Origin: Pseudonocardia hydrocarbonoxydans
GTDB taxonomy: Bacteria; Actinomycetota; Actinomycetes; Mycobacteriales; Pseudonocardiaceae
Length of the DNA: 64,000 nt
Reading direction: 5' to 3'
Assembly (NCBI RefSeq): GCF_006539565.1
Contig: NZ_BJNG01000003.1
Location: 186,001-250,000 of the forward strand
In this document: positions 45,273 to 56,550 of the stretch, piece after piece
How the letters are laid out: every line of letters starts with the position of its first letter
Numbering within the stretch: the first letter of the stretch is position 1
The notes under the pieces: model-generated
What the model saw: the letters and a program-made list of their open reading frames with translations, nothing else
What the model was told of the DNA's origin: nothing
Databases searched by the model: none
Translations under genes and position numbers: made by a program

Positions 45273-45979
45273 TGACGCCGACCCCCGGCGGCACCACCCA
45301 CCGCCGCACCCTGCGCTGGCAGCCCGCCCGCGTGCTCGCCCTGCGCGACGAGACGCCGCGCGCCCGGACGCTGCGCCTGGCCCTGCCCGAGCCGCGCCGG
45401 CACCTCGCCGGACAGCACTACGTCGTGCGGCTCACCGCCCCCGACGGCTACACCGCGCAGCGCTCCTACTCGGTGGCCTCCGCCCCGGACGACACCGGGG
45501 AGATCGAGCTGACCGTCGAGGAGCTCGAGGACGGCGAGGTGTCGGGCTACCTGCACGGCGTCGTCGAGCCGGGCGACGAGCTGGAGGTGCGCGGCCCGAT
45601 CGGCGGGTACTTCGTGTGGCCCGGCGACACCCCGGCGCTGCTGGTGGGCGGGGGGTCGGGGGTGGTGCCGCTGATGTCGATGCTGCGCCAGGCCCGGTCG
45701 ACGGGCACCGCCGACCTGCTGCGCGTCGTCGTCTCCGCCCGCACCGCCGCGGACCTGTACTACGCCGACGAGCTGCCCGGCCCGCAGACGACCGTCGTCC
45801 TGACCAGGACCGGGCGCGGCCGGCTCACCGTCGACGACCTCACCCCCCTGGTCCGCGGCGGGGAGGACGTCTTCGTGTGCGGCTCCCCCGGCTTCTGCGA
45901 CGCGGCCACCGACCTGCTGGTCGAGGCCGGCGTCCCGGTGGGGTCGATCCGCACGGAACGCTTCGGCCCCAGCGGCTGA
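45272..45979 (+). CDS. Ferredoxin-reductase-type FAD/NAD(P) oxidoreductase
   Basis: A 235-residue FNR-family protein. FAD-binding QRSYSVASAPDD (about residues 65-76) and the following GYLHGVVEPGDELEVRGPIGGYF are the family core; the nucleotide site is GGGSGVVPLMSML (about 128) and the C-terminal FVCGSPGFCD. It has no ferredoxin domain. ATG 45272 overlaps the molybdoenzyme stop by 1 bp. It very likely transfers electrons between NAD(P)H and the adjacent SUOX-fold protein. Confidence 0.87.
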
Positions 45980-46017
45980 CCCGCCCCCGGCGCCCTCCCA
46001 GCCCCGCCCCCGCCCCG

Positions 46018-46078
46018 CCGTTGCAGTGGGGTGGCTTCACTCCGACCTGGTTGCAGTGAAGCCACCCCACTGCAACGG
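46018..46078. repeat. Large palindrome, copy 1 of a repeated element
   Basis: Two perfect 24-bp arms (46018-46041 and 46055-46078; core TTGCAGTGGGGTGGCTTCAC) flank a 13-base loop. A C-rich tract before and a G-rich tract after extend the pairing further, imperfectly. A near-identical copy lies at 56321-56379 with the same arm and loop lengths (23-bp arms counted there). Copy 1 lies between convergent genes, so it could act as a terminator, but copy 2 lies between divergent genes, so the shared function is something else or the element is mobile. Confidence 0.85.
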
Positions 46079-46096
46079 GGGCGGGGGCGGGTGGGG
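46077..46096 (+). other. G-quadruplex-capable tract, copy 1
   Basis: Four G-runs (5, 5, 3 and 4 bases) separated by single C, C and T bases on the plus strand, starting where the palindrome ends and stopping 4 bp before the MarR gene's stop. The same palindrome-then-G-tract order occurs at copy 2. Confidence 0.6.
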
Positions 46097-46099
46097 CGG

Positions 46100-46510
46100 T
46101 CAGGGTGGCGCCAGGGTGCGCAGGATCCGGGCCAGGTGGGCGCGGTCGGTCTCGGACAGGTCGCGGAACATGCCCTCGGCCTCCGCCGCCCGGGCGGCGC
46201 GGATCGCCGTGCCCACCTCCGCACCGCGTGGCGTCGGCGCGACGAGCGTGGCGCGGCGGTCGGCCGGGTCCGGGGCGCGCTCCACGAGGCCGCGGCCCTC
46301 CAGCGCGTCGACGACCTCGGTGGCCGACCGGGGGGCGATCCGCAGGGCCTCGGCCAGATCGCCCAGGCGCAGCGGCCCGGCCCGCAGCAGGGTGCCCAGC
46401 GCCCGGGCCTGCGCGGGCGTGACGTCCCAGGGGGCCAGCGCCTGGCGGGCCGCCTCGCGCATCCGGCGCGCCACGGCCCGGAAGCCGTCGGCGAGGGAGT
46501 AGTCGTCCAC
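46100..46510 (-). CDS. MarR family transcriptional regulator
   Basis: A 136-residue single-domain regulator. The winged helix occupies about residues 30-100, with the recognition region LGDLAEALRIAPRSATEVVDALEGRGLVERAPDPADRRA in the usual place (read as consecutive pieces) and flanking dimerisation helices. The start is GTG 46510. It is divergent from the ABC exporter, with palindromes in the 78-bp gap, so it most likely represses the exporter and itself in response to a toxic small molecule. Confidence 0.87.
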   Translation of the reverse strand: MDDYSLADGFRAVARRMREAARQALAPWDVTPAQARALGTLLRAGPLRLGDLAEALRIAPRSATEVVDALEGRGLVERAPDPADRRATLVAPTPRGAEVGTAIRAARAAEAEGMFRDLSETDRAHLARILRTLAPP

Positions 46511-46542
46511 GGGGAACAGACTAGACAGCCGGTGCGTTGCAG

Positions 46543-46555
46543 CCTCACAGTGAGG
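46543..46555. promoter_or_regulatory. MarR operator-like palindrome
   Basis: CCTCAC-A-GTGAGG is a perfect 6-1-6 dyad midway between the divergent MarR and ABC-exporter starts. A weaker CCTC...GAGG dyad follows at about 46559-46574 and overlaps the exporter's ribosome-binding site (GAGGAGAGG). Confidence 0.55.
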
Positions 46556-46588
46556 TTACCTCAGTAATCCGAGGAGAGGGGCACCTGC

Positions 46589-48420
<1,832 letters not shown>

Positions 48421-48424
<4 letters not shown>

Positions 48425-49206
48425 CCCAGCGCACGGTCCTCGTGACGGGCGTGAGCCGCCGTCGCGGCATCGGCTTCGCCATCGCCCGGCGGCTGCTCGC
48501 CGACGGGCACCGCGTGTTCGCGCAGTCCTGGAGCGCCTACGACGCGAGCGAGCCGTGGGGCGCCGACCCGGGCGGCGACGAGGGCGTGCTGGACGCGCTC
48601 GGCGGCGAGGGCGACCGGCTGGCCCACCTCGCGGCCGACTTCACCGACCCGGCGGCACCCGCGGCGCTCGTCGACGCGGCGGTGGCCCGGTTCGGCCCGC
48701 TCGACGCGCTGGTCGTCAACCACGCCCGTTCCCAGGACGCCACGCTCGACGAGCTCGACGCGACCATGCTGGACGCGGTGTGGGCGGTGAACGTGCGGGC
48801 GTCGCTGCTGCTCGTGCAGGCGTTCGCCGCGCAGTTCCGGGGCACGCCCGGACACCCCGGAGACGGCCGTGTCGTGCTGTTCACCTCCGGCGCGCACCGC
48901 GGCCCGATGTCGCGCGAGATCCCCTACGCCGCCACCAAGGCCACGCTGGCCGCGGTCACCGAGACGCTGTCCGACGCGCTGGTCGCCCGCGGGATCACCG
49001 TCAACTGCGTGAACCCCGGCCCCACCGACACCGGCTGGGCCACCCCCGAGCTCACCGAGCAGGTCCGCCACCACCTGCCCCGCGGGCGCTGGAACCGGCC
49101 CGACGAGGCCGCGGCCGTCGTCGCGCTGCTGCTCTCCCCGGACGCGGGGTCGATCACCGGGCAGGTCGTCGACGCCGAGGGCGGGTTCCGTCGCTTCACC
49201 GCGTGA
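48421..49206 (+). CDS. SDR-family oxidoreductase
   Basis: A 261-residue short-chain dehydrogenase. The cofactor motif is TGVSRRRGIGFAIA (about residues 9-22), a slightly unusual TGxxRxxGIG with Arg-Arg-Arg that suggests NADP. LVVNHARSQDATL (about 98) replaces the usual NNAG. The catalytic Ser and Tyr-x-x-x-Lys are in LFTSGAHRG and YAATKATL (about 150-180). The final GQVVDAEGGFRR is the usual C-terminal motif of FabG-like members. ATG 48421 overlaps the exporter stop; a link to drug modification is possible but not shown. Confidence 0.83.
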
Positions 49207-49301
49207 CCGCCGTCCCGACCGGGTGACGCCGACATCACACCTTCGGGGGTGATCCTCGCCCCCTACCTGACGCCGGGCCGCACCCTGAGGAAGCTGGGGC
49301 C

Positions 49302-49466
49302 ATGCCGCTCACCCGATACGTCCTGGCCGGTGCCCTCGCCGCGGTCCTCGCCGTCGGCGGTGCGCTCGGGGGTGCCGCGGTCGCCCTCGCCGACGACGCA
49401 CCGGCCAACCGCGGGTGGACGGCCCCGGTCGGCGCGGCCGACGAGTACGCCGACCGCTCCGAGTAG
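49302..49466 (+). CDS. Small secreted peptide of 54 residues
   Basis: A short frame starting at ATG 49302 with GAGGAAG 8 bp upstream and ending TAG at 49464-49466. The product has a textbook signal peptide: TRYVLAGALAAVLAVGGALG, then AAVALADDAPAN, with cleavage expected after ALA near residue 30. The mature part is only about 24 residues, acidic (DDAPANRGWTAPVGAADEYA). I do not recognise the family. It stops 3 bp before the end of the convergent dehydrogenase gene. The good ribosome-binding site and signal peptide make it credible despite its size. Confidence 0.65.
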   Translation: MPLTRYVLAGALAAVLAVGGALGGAAVALADDAPANRGWTAPVGAADEYADRSE

Positions 49467-49469
49467 GCC

Positions 49470-50273
49470 CTACCGCGGCCCGCCCGCCGCCCGGTACACC
49501 TGCGCGGCGGCGCGGCTGAACCCGTCGGGCAGCCCGACCGCGGCGATGGCGTCGCCCGCCTGCTCCATCTCCCCCGCCCAGCGCCAGGCCTTCGCGGCCG
49601 AGCGGGCGGTCGCCTCACCGAGCCGTGCGCCGTAGTCGATCCCGTCGCGGGCCAGCTCGTCGCGCAGCGCGTCCTCGACGCCGTGCGCCCGCGCCGCCTG
49701 CGCCATGGTGAGCCACAGCGCGGGGATCACCTTGCTCTGCAGCCCGAAACAGGCCTTGAGCGCGCTCGCCGCACCCAGGTCGGCGCCGAGCACGCGGGCG
49801 TCGAACGGGGAGTGCGCGAACAGGCCGGCCACCTCCGCCGCGCGCTCCCCGGCCAGCCACAGCACGGTGCTCCCCCGCTCCCACGCCGGCGGCCCGATGA
49901 TCGCCCCGTCGACGACGTGCTCCGCGCCGAGGCGGCCCGCGATCTGCGCGACTGTGCCCGGCGACACCGCGTTCGCATCGACGTAGAGCGGGCGGTCGGC
50001 GCGGTCGTCGAGGGCGTCGGCGACCTGGCCCGCGACGTCGAGCGCGGCGTGCGGCGGGCAGATCGAGACGATGACGTGCGAGCGGCGGGCCAGCTCGGCG
50101 ACGTCGGGGACACCGACCAGGTCGGCGGTCTCCGCGCGTTTCGACGTCGGGACGCTCCGCCCGGCCGCGGCCCAGATCACGGCCCCGGCCACGGGCTTGA
50201 GCGCCGAGCCGAGGGCGGCACCCATCACGCCGGGGTGCAGGATCCCGATCACCGGGCGGGGCGGCAGCGTCAT
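49470..50273 (-). CDS. NAD(P)-dependent beta-hydroxyacid-dehydrogenase-like protein with DUF1932
   Basis: A 267-residue protein. The N-terminal 6-phosphogluconate-dehydrogenase-type Rossmann fold starts VIGILHPGVMGAALG (about residues 8-22), followed by VIVSICPPHAALDVA (about 68) and YVDANAVSPGTVAQIA (about 95). The C-terminal region (from about 185; GLQSKVIPALWLTMAQAAR) matches DUF1932, found in some 6PGDH-like phosphonate or tartronate-type enzymes. Substrate unknown. ATG 50273 overlaps the YdjM-like gene's stop by 4 bp (the two are co-directional). Confidence 0.8.
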   Translation of the reverse strand: MTLPPRPVIGILHPGVMGAALGSALKPVAGAVIWAAAGRSVPTSKRAETADLVGVPDVAELARRSHVIVSICPPHAALDVAGQVADALDDRADRPLYVDANAVSPGTVAQIAGRLGAEHVVDGAIIGPPAWERGSTVLWLAGERAAEVAGLFAHSPFDARVLGADLGAASALKACFGLQSKVIPALWLTMAQAARAHGVEDALRDELARDGIDYGARLGEATARSAAKAWRWAGEMEQAGDAIAAVGLPDGFSRAAAQVYRAAGGPR

Positions 50274-51088
50274 GGCCCCATCATCGCCGCACCCGCGACG
50301 AGCTGCTCCACCCGGTCGCGCAGCTCCAGCAGCACCGGCGCCACCCCGGGCACGACGAGCGCGGCCAGCACGAACACCGCGACCGTCAGCCCGGGCGCCA
50401 CCAGCCAGGCCTCCACCCTCCCGCCGGTGCGGAAGCGCAGCGGGCGGGGGCTGCCGACGGGGTACCAGCGCCGGTGCCGGATCCGCAGCGGCCACAGCAG
50501 CGGCGCCCCGGACTCGGTCACCGCGTCGCCGACGGAGTGCACGACCATCCCCAGCGTCACCGCGGTGCCCAGCCATCCGGCCGTGCCCGCGGTCCCGCCG
50601 GGCACGTACTGCTCCACCGCGAACGTCAGCGCCGCCGCGACGACCAGCGACGGCGGCCCGGGCACGATCGCGTCGAGCCCCTTGATGGCCAGCGCGAGGC
50701 AGACGAACAGCGTCCCCAGCAGCACCGGGGTGCCCCACGTGGCCGAGGCGAGGTTGATCCCCAGGCCGAGCAGGACGGCCCCGGCGACGGTGTGGGTGAG
50801 CCCGCGGTGCGTGCCCTTCCCGGTGTCGCGCCGCGCGCGGGTGAGGCGGTACACCAGCCCCGACAGCGGCCGCACGACCCGCGAGGCGAGGAAGGACGCC
50901 GCCGTGAAGTGCCGGGTGGCCGTGGACGACGGGTGGTCGAGGTCGGGCAGCAGCGCCGCCCCCGCGCAGACCGCGGCGAAGGTGAGGATGCTGCCCGCCG
51001 ACGGCTCCACACCCACCAGCAGCGGGCCGTACCCGGCGACCGCCAGTCCCAGGACGGCACCGGACGTGGCATGACTGACCCCGAGCAC
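50270..51088 (-). CDS. YdjM-like membrane-bound metal-dependent hydrolase (DUF457)
   Basis: A 272-residue membrane protein with six or so hydrophobic segments. The conserved metal-site motifs are in the first third: SHATSGAVLG (residues 5-14), AALLPDLDHPSST (about 45) and GTHRGLTHTVAG (about 93); a later VHSVGDAVTESGAPLLWP (about 185) completes the pattern of the YdjM family. E. coli YdjM is SOS-induced, but I saw no LexA box here. GTG 51088 is the start. It precedes the DUF1932 gene with a 4-bp overlap. Confidence 0.82.
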   Translation of the reverse strand: MLGVSHATSGAVLGLAVAGYGPLLVGVEPSAGSILTFAAVCAGAALLPDLDHPSSTATRHFTAASFLASRVVRPLSGLVYRLTRARRDTGKGTHRGLTHTVAGAVLLGLGINLASATWGTPVLLGTLFVCLALAIKGLDAIVPGPPSLVVAAALTFAVEQYVPGGTAGTAGWLGTAVTLGMVVHSVGDAVTESGAPLLWPLRIRHRRWYPVGSPRPLRFRTGGRVEAWLVAPGLTVAVFVLAALVVPGVAPVLLELRDRVEQLVAGAAMMGP

Positions 51089-51153
51089 GCGACGACGCTA
51101 CGCACCGGACGGGGCCGCCCCGCGCAGGCGCGCCGCGCACCGGCGAGCGGGGG

Positions 51154-52149
51154 TCAGGGGTTCGGGGGCAGGCCCAGGGTGTCCAGGAGGCGGGCGGCGG
51201 CCAGGGTCGGGGTCAGGTCGCCACCGCGGACGTCGGACTCCAGCTCGCCGATCGTGTCCTTCGCGGCGGCCTGGAGCCGGTCCATGAGCTGGTCGCGGAC
51301 CATCGCCCACATCCACTCGACCTGCTGGTCGGCGCGGCGACGCCCGAGCGCGCCGTCGGCGTCGAGGGTCGCGCGGTGCTCCTGGACCGCCGCCCACACC
51401 TCGTCCATGCCGGCGCCGGTCCGCCCGCTGCAGGCCAGCACGGGCGGCCGCCAGGTCTCGTGGGTGGGCGTCATCATCCGCAGCGCCCCCGCCAGCTCGC
51501 GGGCGGCCACCTTCGCGTCGCGCTCGTGGGAGCCGTCGGCCTTGTTCACCGCGACGACGTCGGCGAGCTCGAGGATGCCCTTCTTGATGCCCTGCAGCTG
51601 GTCGCCGGTGCGCGCGATGGTGAGCAGCAGGAACGTGTCGACCATCCCCGCGACGGTGACCTCGGACTGGCCCACCCCGACGGTCTCGACGAGCACCGCG
51701 TCGTAGCCCGCGGCCTCCATCAGCACGATGGTCTCCCGCGTGGCCCGGGCGACGCCGCCGAGCGTGCCCGCGCTCGGCGAGGGCCGGACGAAGGCGTTCT
51801 CGTCGACGGCGAGCTTCGCCATCCGCGTCTTGTCGCCCAGGATCGAGCCCCGCGTGCGCGTGGACGACGGGTCGACGGCGAGCACGGCGACCCGGTGCCC
51901 GGCCCCGGTGAGCCGGGTGCCGAGGGACTCGATGAACGTCGACTTGCCCACGCCGGGGACGCCGCTGATCCCGACCCGGGCCGCTCCCCCGCTGTGCGGC
52001 AGCAGCGCCAGCAGCAGCTCCTGGGCGGCGGCGCGGTGGTCGGGCCGGTTCGACTCGACCAGCGTGATGGCCCGGGCGAGCAGGGACCGGGAGCCCTCGC
52101 GCACCCCGGTCGCGAGCGCGTCGACGTCGACCGGCGGCCGCTCAGCCAC
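51154..52149 (-). CDS. meaB: MeaB/ArgK-type G3E GTPase, methylmalonyl-CoA mutase chaperone
   Basis: A 331-residue G3E GTPase. Walker A is GVPGVGKST (residues 63-71), switch-region AVDPSSTRTRGSILGDKTRM (about 95-115), DAVLVETVGVGQSE (about 150) and the guanine-specificity motif NKADGS (about 205). It protects adenosylcobalamin-dependent methylmalonyl-CoA mutase and helps eject damaged cofactor. It lies 27 bp downstream of mutB on the same strand, the classic arrangement, so the three are one operon. Confidence 0.93.
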   Translation of the reverse strand: MAERPPVDVDALATGVREGSRSLLARAITLVESNRPDHRAAAQELLLALLPHSGGAARVGISGVPGVGKSTFIESLGTRLTGAGHRVAVLAVDPSSTRTRGSILGDKTRMAKLAVDENAFVRPSPSAGTLGGVARATRETIVLMEAAGYDAVLVETVGVGQSEVTVAGMVDTFLLLTIARTGDQLQGIKKGILELADVVAVNKADGSHERDAKVAARELAGALRMMTPTHETWRPPVLACSGRTGAGMDEVWAAVQEHRATLDADGALGRRRADQQVEWMWAMVRDQLMDRLQAAAKDTIGELESDVRGGDLTPTLAAARLLDTLGLPPNP

Positions 52150-52176
52150 GGGGCCCCCGCACCCCGTCCGGGCGGA

Positions 52177-54318
52177 TCAGCGTCCCGCCAGCTTCGTCAG
52201 CAGGTCGACGGCCGCCTCGGCGATCACCGTGCCCGGCCCGAACACCGCCGCGGCGCCCATCTCCAGCAGCGTGGGCACGTCGGCGGGCGGAATGACCCCG
52301 CCGACGACGACCATGATGTCGGCCCGGTCGAGCTTCGCCAGCTCCTCGCGCAGCTCCGGCACCAGCGTGAGGTGCCCGGCGGCGAGGGAGTTGACGCCCA
52401 CGACGTGCACGTCGGCCTCGACGGCCTGCCGCGCCACCTCGCCGGGGGTCTGGAACAGCGGGCCCACGTCGACGTCGAAGCCGAGGTCGGCGAACGCGGT
52501 GGCGATCACCTTCTGGCCGCGGTCGTGGCCGTCCTGGCCCATCTTCGCGACCAGGATGCGCGGCTGGCGCCCCTCGTCGGCGGCGAAGGCGTCCACCAGC
52601 TCACGGGCGTGGTCCATCGTCGCGTTCGATCCCGCTTCCTCGGAGTACACCCCGGAGATGATCCGGATCTGGCCGGCGTGGCGCGAGTAGACCTTCTCCA
52701 GCGCGTCGGAGATCTCGCCGACGGTGGCTTTCGCCCGCGCCGCGACGACCGCGAGGTGCAGCAGGTTCTCGTCCTCGGTGCGGGTGGTCCGGCCCGCGGC
52801 GTTCGTCAGGGCCTCCAGCGCGGCGTCGACCTCGCGGGAGTCGCGCTCCTCGCGCAGGCGCCGCAGCTTGTCGAGCTGTTCGGCGCGGACGCCGGCGTTG
52901 TCGACCTTGCGGACGTCGAGCTGCTCGTCCTGCGCGACGACGTACTTGTTGATCCCGATGACGGGCTGGCGGCCGGAGTCGATGCGGGCCTGGGTGCGGG
53001 CCGCGGCCTCCTCGACACGCAGCTTCGGGATGCCGGCGTCGATCGCCTGCGCCATGCCGCCCGCCTTCTCGACCTCCTCGATGTGCCCCCAGGCGCGGCG
53101 GGCGAGGTCGTGGGTCAGCTTCTCGACGTAGTACGAGCCGCCCCACGGGTCGATGACGTCGGTGGTGCCCGACTCCTGCTGCAGCAGCAGCTGGGTGTTG
53201 CGCGCGATGCGGGCGGAGAAGTCGGTGGGCAGCGCGAGCGCCTCGTCGAGGGCGTTGGTGTGCAGGCTCTGCGTGTGGCCCTGGGTGGCGGCCATCGCCT
53301 CGATGCAGGTGCGGATGACGTTGTTGTAGACGTCCTGCGCGGTGAGCGACCAGCCCGAGGTCTGCGAGTGCGTGCGCAGCGACAGCGACTTGGGGTTCTT
53401 CGGCTCGAACTGGTCGACCAGCTTCGACCAGAGCAGCCGCGCCGCCCGGAGCTTCGCGACCTCCATGAAGAAGTTCATGCCGATCGCCCAGAAGAAGCTC
53501 AGCCGCGGCGCGAACCGGTCGATGTCGAGCCCGGCGTCGATCCCGGCCCGCAGGTACTCCACGCCGTCGGCGAGGGTGTAGGCCAGCTCGAGGTCGTTGG
53601 TCGCCCCGGCCTCCTGGATGTGGTAGCCCGAGATCGAGATCGAGTTGAACTTCGGCATCTCCCGCGAGGTGTAGGAGAAGATGTCGGAGATGATCTGCAT
53701 CGACGGCGCGGGCGGGTAGATGTAGGTGTTGCGGACCATGAACTCCTTGAGGATGTCGTTCTGGATGGTCCCGGTGAGCGCGTCGTGGCTCACCCCCTGC
53801 TCCTCCGCGGCCACGATGTAGAGCGCCAGCACCGGCAGGACGGCGCCGTTCATCGTCATCGACACCGACATCTCGTCGAGCGGGATGCCGTCGAAGAGCT
53901 GGCGCATGTCGTAGATCGAGTCGATCGCGACGCCCGCCATGCCCACGTCCCCGCCGACGCGCGGGTGGTCGGAGTCGTACCCGCGGTGGGTGGCCAGGTC
54001 GAAGGCGATCGACAGGCCCTTCTGCCCGGCGGCGAGGTTGCGCCGGTAGAACGCGTTGGACTCCGTCGCGGTGGAGAAGCCCGCGTACTGGCGGATCGTC
54101 CACGGCTGCGTCGTGTACATCGCCGGGTACGGGCCGCGCAGGTAGGGCGCGATGCCGGGGTAGGTGTGCAGGAAGTCCAGACCGTCCAGGTCGGCCGCGG
54201 TGTAGAGCGGGTCGACCGCGATGCCCTCGGGGGCCTCCCACGGGCTCCCGGCCCCCGCCCACCGGCTCGCGGGCGCCGCGTCGGAGCGCAGCGGGACCTG
54301 GGTGAAGTCGGGGATCAT
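52177..54318 (-). CDS. mutB: Methylmalonyl-CoA mutase, large (catalytic) subunit
   Basis: A 713-residue cobalamin-dependent mutase. Residues about 40-560 form the TIM barrel; the substrate loop [20 protein letters not shown] (about 68-88) contains the conserved Tyr. The C-terminal B12 domain has [13 protein letters not shown] (about 586-598), in which D-x-H-x-x-G supplies the axial His, and GPLFQTPGE follows. It interconverts methylmalonyl-CoA and succinyl-CoA in propionate metabolism. ATG 54318 overlaps the mutA stop (ATGA). Confidence 0.96.
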   Translation of the reverse strand: MIPDFTQVPLRSDAAPASRWAGAGSPWEAPEGIAVDPLYTAADLDGLDFLHTYPGIAPYLRGPYPAMYTTQPWTIRQYAGFSTATESNAFYRRNLAAGQKGLSIAFDLATHRGYDSDHPRVGGDVGMAGVAIDSIYDMRQLFDGIPLDEMSVSMTMNGAVLPVLALYIVAAEEQGVSHDALTGTIQNDILKEFMVRNTYIYPPAPSMQIISDIFSYTSREMPKFNSISISGYHIQEAGATNDLELAYTLADGVEYLRAGIDAGLDIDRFAPRLSFFWAIGMNFFMEVAKLRAARLLWSKLVDQFEPKNPKSLSLRTHSQTSGWSLTAQDVYNNVIRTCIEAMAATQGHTQSLHTNALDEALALPTDFSARIARNTQLLLQQESGTTDVIDPWGGSYYVEKLTHDLARRAWGHIEEVEKAGGMAQAIDAGIPKLRVEEAAARTQARIDSGRQPVIGINKYVVAQDEQLDVRKVDNAGVRAEQLDKLRRLREERDSREVDAALEALTNAAGRTTRTEDENLLHLAVVAARAKATVGEISDALEKVYSRHAGQIRIISGVYSEEAGSNATMDHARELVDAFAADEGRQPRILVAKMGQDGHDRGQKVIATAFADLGFDVDVGPLFQTPGEVARQAVEADVHVVGVNSLAAGHLTLVPELREELAKLDRADIMVVVGGVIPPADVPTLLEMGAAAVFGPGTVIAEAAVDLLTKLAGR

Positions 54319-56171
54319 CGGCCGGCCTCCTGGTGGCTGGTGCTCTGGTACACGGCGTCGATCACGGCGAGGGCGTCGCAGCCCGCGTGCAGCGTGCCGT
54401 CGAGCCCGTCGAGGTCGGACCTCCCGGCGAGCAGGACGTGGGTGGCGCCCGCCTCGCGCAGCGCGGCGACGGTCTCCGCGGCCCGTTCGGCGTAGAGCGT
54501 GTCGGTGGAGCACAGCACCGCGACGGTCGTGCCGGCGTCGGCGTAGGCCGCGGTCACGTCGGAGACGGTCTCGGTCGGGCCCGCCTCCACCGGCTCGATC
54601 CCGCCGGCCTGCAGCAGGTTGCGGGCGAACCCGGCACGGGCGGTGTAGGCCGCGAGCGGGCCGAGGGTGGCGAGGAACGCGCGGGGGCGGGAGCCGGTGT
54701 CGGCGAGCCGGGCGTCGGAGCGGTCGCGGAACGCCTCGTAGGCGTCGGCGGGGCGGTAGACCGGGAGTCCCCCGCCCGGTGTGTCGGGCAGCGGGCGCCG
54801 GTCGACGGGCTTCTCGTCGAGGTCGGGGAACTCGCTGACGCCGGTGAGCGGGCGCCTGCGCGTGGCGACGTCGCGCTCGCGGCGGGCCCGGACCTCCCCG
54901 GTGCGTTCGGCGAGCCATCCCGAGTCGAGCACGGCGACCGCGCCGCCCGCGGCCTCGATCTCCTGGAAGAACGCCCAGGAGGCCTGCGCGAGCGCGTCGG
55001 TGAGGGACTCGACGTAGTACGAGCCGCCCGCCGGGTCGATCACCCGGGCCAGGTGCGACTCCTCGACCAGGAGCGCCTGGGTGTTGCGGGCGATGCGCCG
55101 CGAGAACGGCTCCGAGGCGCCGAGCGCGGCGTCGAACGGGGCGACGGTGACGGCGTCGGCCCCCCCGACGCCCGCGGCGAAGCCGGCGAGCGTGCCACGC
55201 AGCAGGTTCACGTACGGGTCGCGGCGGGTGTACATCGTGGGCGAGGACACGGCGTGTTGGGCCATCGGCTGCGCCTCGCCGCACGCCTCGGTCACCCGGG
55301 ACCACAGTCGGCGGGCGGCCCGCAGCTTCGCGATCGTGGGGAACTGCTCGGCGGTGGCCGCGAGCCGGAACTCCAGCAGGCGCGCCGCCCCGGGGACGCC
55401 GTCGAGCGCCCGCAGGTAGGCCACGCCCGCGGCCATGGCGAAACCGAGCTCCTGGGCGTCGGAGCCGCCCGCGGTGTGCACCGGCAGCGCGTCGACGACG
55501 ACGGCACGGACCAGCGGGTGGTCCGCCGCGACGCGGGTGGCCACGGCGACGACCGAGTCGACCGGGGGGCCGTCGCCGGTGCGGGCGCGCTGCCCGATCG
55601 GGTCGAGCCCGAGCGTGCCCCGCAGCGCCTCCCCCGTGCCGCGCTCGGCGGCCAGTGCCAGGAACGCCTCCGCGAGCGCGGGCGGGTCGTCCCCGTCGAG
55701 CACGACGGGGGCGAGGTCGAGCAGGACGTCGCCGAGGACGTGCGGGAGGTCGGCGGGCGCGGTGGCGGCGAGCCAGATCGAGGTGACGCCGTTCTCCAGG
55801 TCGGCCAGCACGGCGGCGCGGGCGGTGTCGGCGTCGGGTTCGGCGTGGCGCTGGCGCACGTCCCAGCCGTCGGGGACCGGGCCGTCGACGGTGCCGCCGC
55901 GGACGAACGGCGCCGCGCCGGGCACGCCGACCGGGGCGTCGGGGGCCGCGGTGAACAGCGGGGGCACCGCGATCCCCTCGGGGCTGCGGCGCACCAGCTT
56001 CTCCACGCCCGCACCGGCCGGCGCGTCGTCGCCGATCCGGCGGGCCTTGCGCAGCACCCCGTCGACCAGCGCGGTCCACTCGTCCTGCGTGGCGGCCGGG
56101 AACCCGGCCGCCAGCGAGAGCGTGGACGGCGCGGACGACGGGGCCGGCTCGGACGACTCTGCCTCGGGCAT
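54315..56171 (-). CDS. mutA: Methylmalonyl-CoA mutase, small subunit
   Basis: A 618-residue partner of MutB. The barrel part is recognisable ([77 protein letters not shown] read in pieces), and its C-terminal domain lacks the D-x-H-x-x-G motif, as expected for the non-catalytic subunit that does not bind cobalamin. The N-terminal 20 residues are Glu/Ser/Pro-rich. ATG 56171 is the first gene of the mutA-mutB-meaB operon; the promoter should lie in the 379-bp gap upstream. Confidence 0.95.
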   Translation of the reverse strand: MPEAESSEPAPSSAPSTLSLAAGFPAATQDEWTALVDGVLRKARRIGDDAPAGAGVEKLVRRSPEGIAVPPLFTAAPDAPVGVPGAAPFVRGGTVDGPVPDGWDVRQRHAEPDADTARAAVLADLENGVTSIWLAATAPADLPHVLGDVLLDLAPVVLDGDDPPALAEAFLALAAERGTGEALRGTLGLDPIGQRARTGDGPPVDSVVAVATRVAADHPLVRAVVVDALPVHTAGGSDAQELGFAMAAGVAYLRALDGVPGAARLLEFRLAATAEQFPTIAKLRAARRLWSRVTEACGEAQPMAQHAVSSPTMYTRRDPYVNLLRGTLAGFAAGVGGADAVTVAPFDAALGASEPFSRRIARNTQALLVEESHLARVIDPAGGSYYVESLTDALAQASWAFFQEIEAAGGAVAVLDSGWLAERTGEVRARRERDVATRRRPLTGVSEFPDLDEKPVDRRPLPDTPGGGLPVYRPADAYEAFRDRSDARLADTGSRPRAFLATLGPLAAYTARAGFARNLLQAGGIEPVEAGPTETVSDVTAAYADAGTTVAVLCSTDTLYAERAAETVAALREAGATHVLLAGRSDLDGLDGTLHAGCDALAVIDAVYQSTSHQEAGR

Positions 56172-56320
56172 CCCCGGATCGTAGTGAGTGGGCGGGGACG
56201 GGGCCGGACCCGGCGCGGGTGGTCCCGCTCACGTCACGCCACCGGATCGTGACAGGGGGTGGCACGGCACCCCCTGGCGGGAACGACGGACCGCAGCAGA
56301 GCCCGCCGGGGCCCCGCCGA

Positions 56321-56379
56321 CGTTGCAGTGGGGTGGCTCCACTCCGGTCTCGTTGCAGTGAAGCCACCCCACTGCAACG
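56321..56379. repeat. Large palindrome, copy 2 of a repeated element
   Basis: Arms 56321-56343 and 56357-56379 (23 bp, one mismatch) enclose a 13-base loop, closely matching copy 1 at 46018-46078 in sequence and geometry. Unlike copy 1 it sits between divergent genes (mutA and the ECF sigma gene). It occupies the middle of the 56172-56550 gap, whose first 149 bp I find featureless. Confidence 0.85.
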
Positions 56380-56380
56380 C

Positions 56381-56418
56381 GGGGGTGGGGGTGGGGGTGG
56401 GGGGGGGGTGGGAGGGGG
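56381..56418 (+). other. G-quadruplex-capable tract, copy 2
   Basis: Six plus-strand G-runs (5, 5, 5, 10, 3 and 5 bases) separated by single T, T, T, T and A bases, 2 bp after the palindrome. The longest run has 10 G. The same order, palindrome then G-tract, occurs at copy 1. It lies between the palindrome and the ECF promoter. Confidence 0.7.
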
Positions 56419-56484
56419 CCGCGGTCTCCCGGCTCGGTGAGCCGTCACGGCGGTCACCCGGTCGGGCGACGACCGCGGTCCGGT

Positions 56485-56512
56485 TGAACCGCGCGTGGCC
56501 GGGGTCCGTGTG
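56485..56512 (+). promoter_or_regulatory. ECF-type promoter of the sigma/anti-sigma pair
   Basis: TGAACC (56485-56490), a 16-bp spacer and CGTGTG (56507-56512) resemble the consensus published for the mycobacterial SigL-type ECF factors. It lies 38 bp before GTG 56551, so the sigma gene is probably autoregulated. Confidence 0.6.
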
Positions 56513-56550
56513 GGGATCAGGCGGATGGACCGTGAGTAGGGTCCCCGCCC

